Source: Candidatus Marispirochaeta associata
GTDB taxonomy: Bacteria > Spirochaetota > Spirochaetia > JC444 > Marispirochaetaceae
NCBI GenBank assembly: GCA_001749745.1
Contig: JWTM01000273.1
Span: 1-64,000, forward strand
Length of the DNA stretch: 64,000 nt
Direction of reading: 5' to 3'
A program made the position numbers and the translations under genes. This document shows positions 41,391 through 49,062 of the stretch, piece by piece; positions within the stretch are counted from its first letter, which is position 1, and each line of letters begins with the position of its first letter. The notes under the pieces were generated by a model. The model did not search any database, was not told the DNA's origin, and saw nothing but the letters and a program-made list of their open reading frames with translations.

Positions 41391-41660
41391 GCCGGTTCGG
41401 TGCTGGATTTCGCTTTGGCGGATCACAGCTTCAGCATGCCGGTCGGACGCATCACCTTTTTATACCTCGAACCCATCTCCTTTTTCGAGTTTATCCTGGC
41501 ATCGGGCAATGATCGCTTGTACCGCCTGCTTAAAGAAATGTGAATAGCCGCAGCGCTTCCTAACGCTCTCCATGAAACATGCCTCGACCTCTACTTAAGC
41601 TATCTCATTATCGGCGGTATGCCGGAAGCTGCAGAGGAGTGGTGCTCTATAAGGAACGCA
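41391..41660 (+). pseudogene. Degraded DUF4143 AAA ATPase fragment
   Basis: Read in the same frame as the truncated Uma2 gene, this stretch gives VLDFALADHSFSMPVGR, ITFLYLEPISFFEFILASG, a TGA stop at 41541, and then LDLYLSYLIIGGMPEAAEEW. These are the standard consecutive blocks of the middle of DUF4143 ATPases. The P-loop half and the C-terminal domain are absent. It is a relic fused to the Uma2 remnant. Confidence 0.78.
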
Positions 41661-41820
41661 GGGGTGGAACGAGTACACACGAAGTGTCCGCGAGAAATCT
41701 TCAAGTCCTCTTCTGGCCCAGCATTTTGCCGAAGGCGAAGTGCAAGCCCAAGCAAGCGCCGGGGCGGCGCAAGACCGAGCCATCCATGGATGACGAAGGC
41801 GAGGTCAAGTGACAGGGATT
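41661..41820. other. Non-coding tail with short repeats and a palindrome
   Basis: No gene is supported here. It contains an imperfect direct repeat (CGAAGGCGAAGTGCAAG at 41730-41746, CGAAGGCGAGGTCAAG at 41794-41809) and the perfect palindrome CATCCATGGATG (41781-41792). It may be part of a dispersed repeat at a recombination scar. Confidence 0.4.
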
Positions 41821-42108
41821 TCAGCCCACTTTCTTCCTTCCAAATTCATCATCAATCTTTTCAGCCAGGAAGACCTTGAGAAGGGACTGGTAAGGTATAT
41901 CACGCTTGTTTGCCAGGATTTTTAAATCATCAATCAGAGACTGTGGTAATCGAATAGAGATAGATTTTGTCGTCGGCTTCAGTTTTGGAAAGCGCGCGAT
42001 CTGTCCCTCATCCCAATCTACATAATCCTCGGAATCATGATCGGTCCAGAAATCACGCTCTTCCTGTTCATTCTTGAACTTAGGAAGTTCTTTCTTGGTA
42101 ATCTTCAT
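41821..42108 (-). CDS. brnA: BrnA-type antitoxin (CopG/RHH)
   Basis: This 95-residue protein has an acidic N-terminal half (EQEERDFWTDHDSEDYVDWD) that would wrap the toxin. Its C-terminal ribbon-helix-helix reads SISIRLPQSLIDDLKILANK. This is the usual layout of BrnA antitoxins, which neutralise BrnT and bind their own promoter. The gene overlaps the toxin gene by 29 nt, the common toxin-first order of this family. Confidence 0.88.
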   Translation of the reverse strand: MKITKKELPKFKNEQEERDFWTDHDSEDYVDWDEGQIARFPKLKPTTKSISIRLPQSLIDDLKILANKRDIPYQSLLKVFLAEKIDDEFGRKKVG

Positions 42109-42385
42109 ATACTCCGACCTCCCTTTTAGTCATATCTCTGGCTGAGATTACTCGAATTCTATCAGATTTGAGTGTAAATGCTATAAAGAGCAACCTATCA
42201 TGGCTTGTTCGTCCCAGTGCATAGTATCGTTTCTCTGTTTTGGATTGTTTTATATCGCGTTTAACAACCAATGGATGATTAAAGAAAACCTGCTCCGCTT
42301 CAGTATCATATAGACTATGCTTTCCAATATTTTTATAGATATTTTCCTCATCCCACTCAAACCCGATGATATTGGAAAAGTCCAC
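42080..42385 (-). CDS. brnT: BrnT-type ribonuclease toxin
   Basis: This 101-residue RelE-fold protein has GFEWDEENIYKNIGKHSL at the N-terminus, KRYYALGRTSHDRLLFIAFT in the core and IRVISARDMTKRE at the C-terminus. The family cleaves RNA and arrests growth when unopposed. The start is a GTG (42385). Two direct repeats just upstream are a likely antitoxin-binding site. The pair sits beside pseudogenes, fitting a horizontally acquired patch. Confidence 0.9.
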   Translation of the reverse strand: MDFSNIIGFEWDEENIYKNIGKHSLYDTEAEQVFFNHPLVVKRDIKQSKTEKRYYALGRTSHDRLLFIAFTLKSDRIRVISARDMTKREVGVYEDYQERTS

Positions 42386-42400
42386 TCAACCCCCAGATAG

Positions 42401-42421
42401 TATACAACCATAATATACAAC
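42401..42421 (-). promoter_or_regulatory. Direct repeats upstream of brnT (candidate operator)
   Basis: TATACAAC occurs at 42401-42408 and 42414-42421, 13 bp apart, 16-36 bp upstream of the toxin start. Position and repetition suggest autoregulation by BrnA-BrnT. Confidence 0.45.
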
Positions 42422-42577
42422 AGATCATTTGGAATGCAAACAGAATCTACCAAATGCGAAGCATACGAAGCGAAGGAGTTCAAACTACCGGTCAAAATCC
42501 TTCACATTCGGTTCTTTCTTTTCCCGCCCATCTCTTAGTATGGTAGAGTGACAGTAGATAAAATAAAGGAGCCATCC

Positions 42578-43450
42578 ATGCCAAGCTTACCGAAAGCACC
42601 CTTCGGCCGCACGGGCCACATGAGTACACGCGCTCTCTTCGGTGCCGCGGCCCTCGGGAATGTCAGCCAGGACGAGGCCGATCGGGCCATCGCCCTCTAC
42701 ACCAAGTACGGCGGGAACCATATCGACACCGCCGCAAGCTACGGCCAGGCGGAGCTGCGCCTCGGTCCCTGGCTCAAGCACAACCGTAAATCGGTCTTCC
42801 TGGCCACCAAGACGGAGGAACGGACCTATGCCGGCGCCAAGGAGGAGCTCAAGCGCTCCCTGGAGCGGATGCAGGTCGACTCGGTGGATATGTGGCAGAT
42901 GCACGTCCTTATTCGGGAGGAGGAGTGGCGGACCGCCATGGGGCCCGGCGGTGCGCTGGAGGCCTTTATCGAGGCGAGGGAGAAGGGGCTGGTAAAATGG
43001 CTGGGCGTAACCGGTCACGGATTAGGGGCGGCGGATATACATCTGAAGAGCCTGGAACGTTTTGACTTCGATAGCGTGCTCCTAGCCTGGAACTGGACTA
43101 TCTCCCGGCATGTCCCCTACGCCGAATCCTTCCGTAAGCTGCATGAACTCTGCATGGAGAGAAACCTTCCCCTCCAGATGATAAAGACCGGCCTCCACCG
43201 TCCCTGGCGGGAGGGGGAAGAGCGGACTCGGGCCACCTGGTACAAACCCTTCGAGGCGCAGAGCGACTTCGACGCCTCGATCCACTGGTCGATGCAGGTG
43301 GAGGGAAGCTTTATCAACACCACCGGGGATGTTGGTTTATTGGAGAAGGTCTTGAAGGCGGTAGCCTCCTACGACGGACCGCCGTCGGATGAGGAGATCC
43401 GCGCCCGGGCCGAGGCCGGCGAATGGGAGAGCCTCTTTCCGGAGGATTAG
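42578..43450 (+). CDS. Aldo/keto reductase
   Basis: This 290-residue AKR has D and Y in NHIDTAASYGQAELRLG, K in FLATKTEERT and H in DMWQMHVLIREE. AAAGGAG precedes the ATG giving MPSLPKAPFGRTG; the 10-residue longer frame is rejected. It is about 30-40 residues shorter than typical AKRs and lacks the usual C-terminal cofactor loop, so NADPH binding may differ. It shares only remote similarity with the AKR at 15341-16333. It converges on the ArsR gene with a 4-bp overlap of the two stops. Confidence 0.88.
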   Translation: MPSLPKAPFGRTGHMSTRALFGAAALGNVSQDEADRAIALYTKYGGNHIDTAASYGQAELRLGPWLKHNRKSVFLATKTEERTYAGAKEELKRSLERMQVDSVDMWQMHVLIREEEWRTAMGPGGALEAFIEAREKGLVKWLGVTGHGLGAADIHLKSLERFDFDSVLLAWNWTISRHVPYAESFRKLHELCMERNLPLQMIKTGLHRPWREGEERTRATWYKPFEAQSDFDASIHWSMQVEGSFINTTGDVGLLEKVLKAVASYDGPPSDEEIRARAEAGEWESLFPED

Positions 43451-44505
43451 ACCTCGAGAATAAGGGAGAGCAGCTCGGACGAGAGCCCCTCCAACGCACG
43501 CCGGTTGAGGGCGTAGTAGATATTGCGCCTATCCGGCGATTGCTCGCTGATAAGCCCCGCCTCCTTGAGCTGCTTCAGGTTGCGGGAGACCACCGAGCTG
43601 GAGAGGTCCAGGCGCTGGGCCAGTTGTCTGCCGTTGTACTTGTAGTCTGCAACACCGATCAGCTTCAGGATCTTGAGGCGGCTCTCCTCGGCCAGGGCCT
43701 TCAGGAGTCGGATCGTATCATCCCGTTTCTGATTCAGTTCCTGAATCCGGGATTCATTTAAGCTGCAATCGAAGAGAATCGTAATCCTGCCGTAGCCGTA
43801 ATACATCGAGTAGGGCCGGGAGATCCGGGTTACGGGAACGTACTCTACGAGCTCGTAGGGCATTGTTCGCGGCAGTTTCAGGGGCAGACTCTCCAAACCG
43901 GTTATCAGATGAAAGAGTTCCATCGCCCCCTTCTCGTCCAGAATCCGCCTATTCTCGGCAATGCTCTCGCTCCAGCATGATCGTAGCGTATCGACTCCTT
44001 CCCGATAGAACGCATCGGCGTACTCCCGCCAGATCAGCAGGCACTCCCGACGAAGATGGGGGAGGTCGTCGGCCCAATCGAGCTGAAATTGAACATGTAA
44101 ATCCGGATCCAGTTGGTTCGGGGTCGAGTCGAGCATCCCCCGTAGCGCAATGGAGGAGATATCCTCCGGGATCGCCTCCTCCGGATAGATCTGCCCCAGC
44201 AGGTAAAAGACGAGTCGCCGGTCGCTCAAGGATTGAAAATGGTCGAAGAAGGCGTCGAGGGTGTCGCCGTCGAAGTTGACCGCTATCTCGACAAAATCAC
44301 AGCCGCCGTGAAAGGGGGCATAGAGATCCTGCAGTCGATTCATGAACTCGCTTCCCAAGTCGGCTTCAACCGTCCGGGTCCACTCCAGGGATCGCTCCAG
44401 ATCCGCCGCCGCTTGCAGTGACGAGAGCATATCGAGAACGATTGAAAAACGAAAGCGAGTGATGGCGGTAAGATCCTGTTTCAGGCTATCCGGGCTAATA
44501 TTCAT
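43447..44505 (-). CDS. ArsR-type transcriptional regulator with large N-terminal domain
   Basis: In this 352-residue protein, about 265 residues of helical domain of the DUF5937-like kind precede a C-terminal winged helix. The helix reads SRLKILKLIGVADYKYNGRQ, LAQRLDLSSSVVSRNLKQLK and GLISEQSPDRRNIYYALNR. No metal-binding CxC motif is seen, so it probably senses something other than metals. A perfect 14-bp palindrome directly follows its -10 box, and the same motif controls the 53-residue gene upstream, which implies autoregulation. Confidence 0.87.
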   Translation of the reverse strand: MNISPDSLKQDLTAITRFRFSIVLDMLSSLQAAADLERSLEWTRTVEADLGSEFMNRLQDLYAPFHGGCDFVEIAVNFDGDTLDAFFDHFQSLSDRRLVFYLLGQIYPEEAIPEDISSIALRGMLDSTPNQLDPDLHVQFQLDWADDLPHLRRECLLIWREYADAFYREGVDTLRSCWSESIAENRRILDEKGAMELFHLITGLESLPLKLPRTMPYELVEYVPVTRISRPYSMYYGYGRITILFDCSLNESRIQELNQKRDDTIRLLKALAEESRLKILKLIGVADYKYNGRQLAQRLDLSSSVVSRNLKQLKEAGLISEQSPDRRNIYYALNRRALEGLSSELLSLILEV

Positions 44506-44508
44506 AAC

Positions 44509-44552
44509 TGCTCAATTGAGCAATTCTATCATTGCCCGGATATACCTGTCTA
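44509..44552 (-). promoter_or_regulatory. ArsR gene promoter with palindromic operator
   Basis: Minus strand: TAGACA (44552-44547), 18 bp, TAGAAT (44528-44523), then the palindrome TGCTCAATTGAGCA (44522-44509) over the transcript start, a few bases before the ATG. The layout is typical for repression by the downstream product. Confidence 0.65.
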
Positions 44553-44568
44553 TCAGATCCAAATGGGC

Positions 44569-44730
44569 TTAGGCTTGATGATGATGAAAGATGTGGCTCA
44601 CTGAACCTAGCAAGGCGATCAGACGGCGGGAGATGCCGGAGCGTCCCCTGGATCGATTCAGACGACCGGCCTCTTTGATTCTATCCTGCTGGATCTCGCG
44701 CACATGCAGATAATCGGTGTACCCGTCCAT
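44569..44730 (-). CDS. 53-residue basic small protein under ArsR-type operator
   Basis: This short open frame begins at ATG 44730 with an ideal AAAGGAGG about 5 nt upstream and ends at TAA 44571-44569. The product starts MDGYTDYLHVREIQQDRIKE, has an Arg-rich centre (GRLNRSRGRSGISRR), then a hydrophobic IALLGSVSHIF and a His-rich tail. A near-consensus promoter and a perfect 24-bp inverted repeat precede it. I do not recognise the family. The strong expression signals are the main support. Confidence 0.7.
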   Translation of the reverse strand: MDGYTDYLHVREIQQDRIKEAGRLNRSRGRSGISRRLIALLGSVSHIFHHHQA

Positions 44731-44749
44731 GGCAACCTCCTTTTAATTT

Positions 44750-44813
44750 ACAGTTGCGCAAATGCGCAACTGTGTACTTTTAATAATATAAAAGATATTC
44801 ACCCATCAGTCAA
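44750..44813 (-). promoter_or_regulatory. Promoter and palindromic operator of the small gene
   Basis: Minus strand: TTGACT (44813-44808), 17 bp, TATATT (44790-44785), then ACAGTTGCGCA-AA-TGCGCAACTGT (44773-44750) just after the transcript start. Its core TTGCGCA..TGCGCAA matches the TTGCTCA..TGAGCA element at the ArsR promoter, so the same regulator probably binds both. The remaining bases up to 44855 hold nothing recognisable. Confidence 0.75.
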
Positions 44814-44855
44814 GCACATCTTCACTTATTCGGCTTCGATACTGTCGAGGTGGAG

Positions 44856-45875
44856 TTACTCCTGAGGGAACGATTCGCTCTCGATCTCTTGACTGCATTC
44901 TTGGCGTGGCGCCAACAGGATTCTCAGCTGCAGCTCGCCGAAGAGGCTTAACTCCTGCGCCAGTCGCTCCTCCGCCCAGCGTAAGCAGGAGATGCCGCTA
45001 ATCCTTACGCGTTTTCCCGAAGGCACGCCATAGCGGGCGCCGCCGCGGTGAGTGCCTTGCAGGGTCCAGCGGATGAAGGCGAGATTCTCCCGATGCACAA
45101 CCTCATCCGCGCTGAAAAGAGCGTCGGGAAAGGCGGCCAGACGCGACAGGAGCTCCCCCTGCAGTTCAGCCACACCACTCAGAGTCAGGCCGCCGGGAAG
45201 CAGCACCTCCACCTGGTCGTCGTAGAGGCTGGGGCATAAGCCTAAATCCCGGCGATTCCAGAGAGACTCCAGGAAGCTTGCCAATCCGCCGGACCGACGC
45301 AGATCTACCTGCCCTGTTGAGACCGACTCCGGAGAGGCCGGCTCCGCTTGGCCGTTCCCCCGCTCCAGCTCGCCGAAAACCGCGGAATACGGGGTACTCG
45401 CCTCCTCCCGGCTTGCGGCAGCCCGGCGAATGAATCCGGCTTCATCCTGGGCCAGGGCCCGGAGCAAGGCCAGATCATCAAACTCCCACCAGACCTCTAC
45501 AATGCGTTCATCCTCCCAGCGCAAGCAGAGGAGACCCGCCGCCTCGACCTCCCGAGAATCAGGCGCGCCGAAGCGTCCCCAACCGCCTTTGGTGGCGGTC
45601 ATTCGAAAACGACCGAAACAGGAGATGCCGCTGTCCGGCGACACCTCCGCACACATCTCTTCCGACTCGAACCGGGCGTCGGGAAACTCAGCCAAGAGCT
45701 CTATCAGCTCCTCCATCAGAGCCTCCCGGCCGAAGCCAAGACGAGCTAACGGACCGTGAACCCGCAGGTTATGACTGAAGAAGTCGTAGATACCGCCCAA
45801 CATGCGGCCATTCAGGATCGATTCAAAGAGATCGCGGCTCTGCTGTTCGATGAATCGGGTATCGACGGTATCCAT
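44856..45875 (-). CDS. Tandem SnoaL-like (NTF2-fold) protein
   Basis: This 339-residue cytoplasmic protein has two SnoaL/ester-cyclase-like domains (about 10-150 and 195-320). Both contain the family pattern of a polar strand, a Gly-rich turn and GxPxGKxV (GWGRFGAPDSREVEAAG, GTHRGGARYGVPSGKRVRI) followed by ISCLRW or LLCLRW. AGGAGC precedes the ATG. It is the last gene of the M19/ABC operon, 8 bp after a paralogue. SnoaL-fold enzymes catalyse aldol-type cyclisation, isomerisation or hydrolysis; no reaction can be assigned. Confidence 0.85.
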   Translation of the reverse strand: MDTVDTRFIEQQSRDLFESILNGRMLGGIYDFFSHNLRVHGPLARLGFGREALMEELIELLAEFPDARFESEEMCAEVSPDSGISCFGRFRMTATKGGWGRFGAPDSREVEAAGLLCLRWEDERIVEVWWEFDDLALLRALAQDEAGFIRRAAASREEASTPYSAVFGELERGNGQAEPASPESVSTGQVDLRRSGGLASFLESLWNRRDLGLCPSLYDDQVEVLLPGGLTLSGVAELQGELLSRLAAFPDALFSADEVVHRENLAFIRWTLQGTHRGGARYGVPSGKRVRISGISCLRWAEERLAQELSLFGELQLRILLAPRQECSQEIESESFPQE

Positions 45876-45883
45876 AGCTGCTC

Positions 45884-47017
45884 CTATTCCCCTTCGTCCT
45901 CGAAGGTTCCGTGAATTTCCGGGGTGTAGATCTGCTTCAATAGAACAAATTCATCGAAGGTTGTCCACTCCTTAACGAACTTGCCCCCCTTGATATGCAT
46001 ATGACTGATAACCATGATCTTGATGCGCTTTCCCGTCGGCTCGCCGTAAATGCCGGGGCCGCGGTGGGTGCCGTGCATAGTCCAGCGCACGCAGACCTGA
46101 TAGCCCTGCTCCTCGCTGCCGTTCCAGTAGATATGGTCAAGACTGACGAAGAGGTCGGGAAACATCGCCAAGGTTGTCACCATCCAATTCTTGAGATCCC
46201 CCAATCCCTGGAAATCCCGGCCGGCTGGGCCGTGGAAGTAGTAGTTGGGAACATAGTAATCATTAACCTTGTTGACCAGTCGCCAGTTCCAGATCTCCTG
46301 AAAGGCTTTGGTAATGAAATCCTCAACGGAGAAGTTCGTCGAATCAAGCGCAGGCGGCTCCTCCGGGAAGCCCTGCCCATCGAGCCGCTCGATCTCGCCT
46401 TTGACTTCGGTGGAGAGACCCTTGGCTTGGGCCTTCTTCACCATCTTCGCGGCCTGACGCCATGGATCGAATCCCAATTGCAAAATCAAACCCAGCTCAT
46501 CCCGGGCGATCCACTCCTCGACGATCATATTCTCCTTAACATAACAGTTGGCAATACCGAAACGGTAGATCCGCTTACCAGTGGGCGGACCGTAGATGCT
46601 GTGTCCGGTGTTGTGGCCGATCCATGAGATCCGGTGGGAGGTATGAAAACCCTCATCCTCGTTTCCCGACCAGATCACATCGTCGCCGATGAGCCGGACG
46701 TCCGGAAAAGCGGCCATAGTAACCGATGAACCGGCGACAACCATATCGCGGCCGTAGATCATACCGTCCGAGGTGTAGATGGGAATATTGTGACCGTAAT
46801 GGCTGTAGATAACTCCCAAGCCCTTCTCTTCCCAGATACGGTGGGTACAGCGGTAGATATAGTGGACAATGTCGCCGTACTCATCCTCGAATCCCCGCAG
46901 AGGTTGCCGCCGCTCGGCGGGATTCAAGAAGGCTTCGGTTTTGAAGCCGCCTCGAAAATCCTCAGTCTCCGTCTGGGTTTTCTGATCTTTATTGTTCTTG
47001 GCTTCCTTCTCAGCCAT
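45884..47017 (-). CDS. Tandem SnoaL-like (NTF2-fold) protein
   Basis: In this 377-residue protein, a charged N-terminus (MAEKEAKNNKDQKTQTETED) precedes two SnoaL-like domains (about 45-180 and 215-365). GHNTGHSIYGPPTGKRIYRF and GTHRGPGIYGEPTGKRIKIM are matching motifs in the two halves. AGAGGAG lies upstream of the ATG; a longer open frame reaching 47263 runs into the permease gene and is rejected. Paralogous to the next gene. The pair may form hetero-oligomers. It is separated from the permease gene by a GC-rich hairpin. Confidence 0.85.
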   Translation of the reverse strand: MAEKEAKNNKDQKTQTETEDFRGGFKTEAFLNPAERRQPLRGFEDEYGDIVHYIYRCTHRIWEEKGLGVIYSHYGHNIPIYTSDGMIYGRDMVVAGSSVTMAAFPDVRLIGDDVIWSGNEDEGFHTSHRISWIGHNTGHSIYGPPTGKRIYRFGIANCYVKENMIVEEWIARDELGLILQLGFDPWRQAAKMVKKAQAKGLSTEVKGEIERLDGQGFPEEPPALDSTNFSVEDFITKAFQEIWNWRLVNKVNDYYVPNYYFHGPAGRDFQGLGDLKNWMVTTLAMFPDLFVSLDHIYWNGSEEQGYQVCVRWTMHGTHRGPGIYGEPTGKRIKIMVISHMHIKGGKFVKEWTTFDEFVLLKQIYTPEIHGTFEDEGE

Positions 47018-47043
47018 TCTGCTCTCCTCTTGATGAAAATAAG

Positions 47044-47065
47044 CCCCGCCCGTGTATGGGCGGGG
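47044..47065 (-). terminator. Intercistronic GC hairpin
   Basis: CCCCGCCC-GTGTAT-GGGCGGGG is a perfect 8-bp stem followed on the minus strand by CTTATTTTC. It likely gives partial termination between the permease and SnoaL-like genes. Confidence 0.65.
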
Positions 47066-47094
47066 TACGTGTAAGACGCAAGGCGTGTTGCGTG

Positions 47095-48099
47095 TTAGCC
47101 TTTGACCGCGCCGCCGGTTAATCCCTTCACCAGATACTTCTGGAAGAAGATGATAATCAGCACGATTGGAATCGTAGCGGATACCGCCGCGGCCGAGGCG
47201 AGAACGATGTGTCCCGGAGCCTCGCCCCCGGTAAACTGCACGATCGCCACCGGCAGGGTCCACTTCGACTGGGTCAGAACCCGGGCCAGGAGGAACTCAT
47301 GGTACGCAATCAGAACCGAAAAGAGTCCCGTAGAGATAATACCGGGCCAGGCTGTAGGTACTACGATGCGGATAAAGGCCGCAAAGGGTCCGAGGCCGTC
47401 AATCTTGGCCGACTCCTCCATAGCGGCGGGAATCTCGGCAAAGAAAGCGCGCATCATCCAGATGGTAAAGGGCTGGTTGGCGGCCACCATAACCAGGATC
47501 AGCATCAGATAGGTATCGTGGGTACCGATGGTCTGACCGAGGGAGTAGTAGGGTAGCGCGAATGCCATCCGCGGTAGTGCCCGGAATCCTAGAGCCACTA
47601 AGAGGATTACCAGCCCGTCGATGCCCTTGTAACGGGCTAATGCGTAGCCGGCCAGGCTGCCCACCGTCATCGAGATAGCTACAACTCCCACAGTAACGAT
47701 GATGGAGTTGACGAAGTAATCATAGAATTCGGCGGTATCGACTATCTTCGGGAGCAACCACAGGGTAACAAACAGGGCGACTACCGCGCCTATGGCTGTG
47801 GCTATCCTGGGTATCTTGATCTTATCCCCGAAAAAAGCGAGCAGTATGAAGGTAACAAAGGCGGCGACCAGGATCATTCCCAGAAAACCGAAGTTGGCTC
47901 GGGTAGAAGAGAGCCACAGCTCACTGTAGTTCTCGAAGGTCGGTTCGAAGATAAAGAGCGGCGACCTGGCGAAGGCCTGGCGCACGGTCTTCAGGGACTG
48001 CATGGTGGTCCATAGAAAGGGAATTACGCAGAAGATCGTATAGAGGGTGACAATGACATAGACGATTGCCCGGGCGATTGGACTTTTAAACGGTTGCAT
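47095..48099 (-). CDS. Sugar-type ABC permease, MalG type, with extra helices
   Basis: This 334-residue permease has an EAA loop MEESAKIDGLGPFAAFIRIV and an N-terminal MalG-type start (YVIVTLYTIFCVIPFLWTTM). Between helix 1 and the core it has an inserted hydrophobic block (FGFLGMILVAAFVTFILLAFF, then IATAIGAVVALFVTLWLLP). That makes it about 55 residues longer than the usual 280. It lies 3 nt after the MalF-type gene. No ATPase gene is in the operon. The insertion is unusual and may define a subfamily. Confidence 0.9.
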   Translation of the reverse strand: MQPFKSPIARAIVYVIVTLYTIFCVIPFLWTTMQSLKTVRQAFARSPLFIFEPTFENYSELWLSSTRANFGFLGMILVAAFVTFILLAFFGDKIKIPRIATAIGAVVALFVTLWLLPKIVDTAEFYDYFVNSIIVTVGVVAISMTVGSLAGYALARYKGIDGLVILLVALGFRALPRMAFALPYYSLGQTIGTHDTYLMLILVMVAANQPFTIWMMRAFFAEIPAAMEESAKIDGLGPFAAFIRIVVPTAWPGIISTGLFSVLIAYHEFLLARVLTQSKWTLPVAIVQFTGGEAPGHIVLASAAAVSATIPIVLIIIFFQKYLVKGLTGGAVKG

Positions 48100-48102
48100 A
48101 GA

Positions 48103-48966
48103 TCAATCCTTTCCCGTCTGGGCGCGATATGTTTGACGCAGGAATGGAATCAGCACGACCAGGACTCCGAGAACGGTCAATACCGCAGTCGCATTGGCCC
48201 GGCCCAGGCGCTGCACCTTCATTCCTACCCGGAAGTTATACATCATCAGGTTTTCCGCATTGTAGATCGGATTCTGCTCGGTCATAACCATAAGGCTATC
48301 GAACATGCGGTACATATCCATCACCAGGATCATTGAGGTCATAAGGAAGAGCGGCTTCAGATAGGGGATGACGATGTAGCGCAGCTGCTGAAGTCGACCG
48401 GCCCCGTCCACGGTAGCCGCCTCGAGCTGCTCCTGGGAGAGCCCTTGCAGTCCCGCAAAGAATACGACCATCGGATAGGGGGTCACATACCAGATGAGGT
48501 GGGTAATAATCAACGCCTTGACTGAACCTTCAGTAAAAACAAAGGGTTCACCGGTGACGGCGCGCCAGGCGTAGGCCATCAGACCGCCTACCTCGAACTG
48601 TTGCTTGAACATCAAGGTACCGACGACCGGAACCACAATAAAGGGCAACAACATCAGGGACATATAGATGCCCCGGGCCATGGTCGATATCTGATCCAGC
48701 ATCAGGGCCATAAAGAACCCCAGTCCGATTTGAATCGGTACCGTGACGACGATTATTATCAGGGAAAAGCGAACCGCTTGCCAGAAGAGCGGATCCTGAA
48801 GGATAAAGAGATAGTTCTGCAATCCGACAGATTCGGGATTGGCGATGTTCCTGAAGGTGACGAAGTGCATACTGAGCCAGACTGCCACCATAAGAGGAAA
48901 GAGCATCAGCACAATCATCATCAGATTGCTGGGAAGGGAAAAACGATAGAATAGTCCTCGTTTCAT
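48103..48966 (-). CDS. Sugar-type ABC permease, MalF type
   Basis: This 287-residue six-helix permease has an EAA loop QEQLEAATVDGAGRLQQLRY. It starts MKRGLFYRFSLPSNLMMIVL. It is paired with the MalG-type subunit downstream. It follows the binding-protein gene after a 96-bp gap that contains a 13-bp hairpin. Confidence 0.92.
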   Translation of the reverse strand: MKRGLFYRFSLPSNLMMIVLMLFPLMVAVWLSMHFVTFRNIANPESVGLQNYLFILQDPLFWQAVRFSLIIIVVTVPIQIGLGFFMALMLDQISTMARGIYMSLMLLPFIVVPVVGTLMFKQQFEVGGLMAYAWRAVTGEPFVFTEGSVKALIITHLIWYVTPYPMVVFFAGLQGLSQEQLEAATVDGAGRLQQLRYIVIPYLKPLFLMTSMILVMDMYRMFDSLMVMTEQNPIYNAENLMMYNFRVGMKVQRLGRANATAVLTVLGVLVVLIPFLRQTYRAQTGKD

Positions 48967-49012
48967 AATTCCGTGCTCCTTGTGCTTCGGGCAGGCTAGG
49001 GCCCGAAAGAGT

Positions 49013-49043
49013 CGGCCGCATCCGCATGAGGCGGATACGGCCG
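49013..49043 (-). terminator. Intercistronic hairpin after the binding-protein gene
   Basis: CGGCCGCATCCGC and GCGGATACGGCCG form a 13-bp stem with one mismatch and a 5-nt loop. No U-run follows, so 3'-end protection or partial termination is likely. Confidence 0.6.
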
Positions 49044-49062
49044 CACGACTGATTACGATTGC

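Noticed and set aside
42250..42495. An 81-codon minus-strand frame upstream of brnT
   Set aside because: It overlaps brnT in another frame, has no ribosome site and no known motif.
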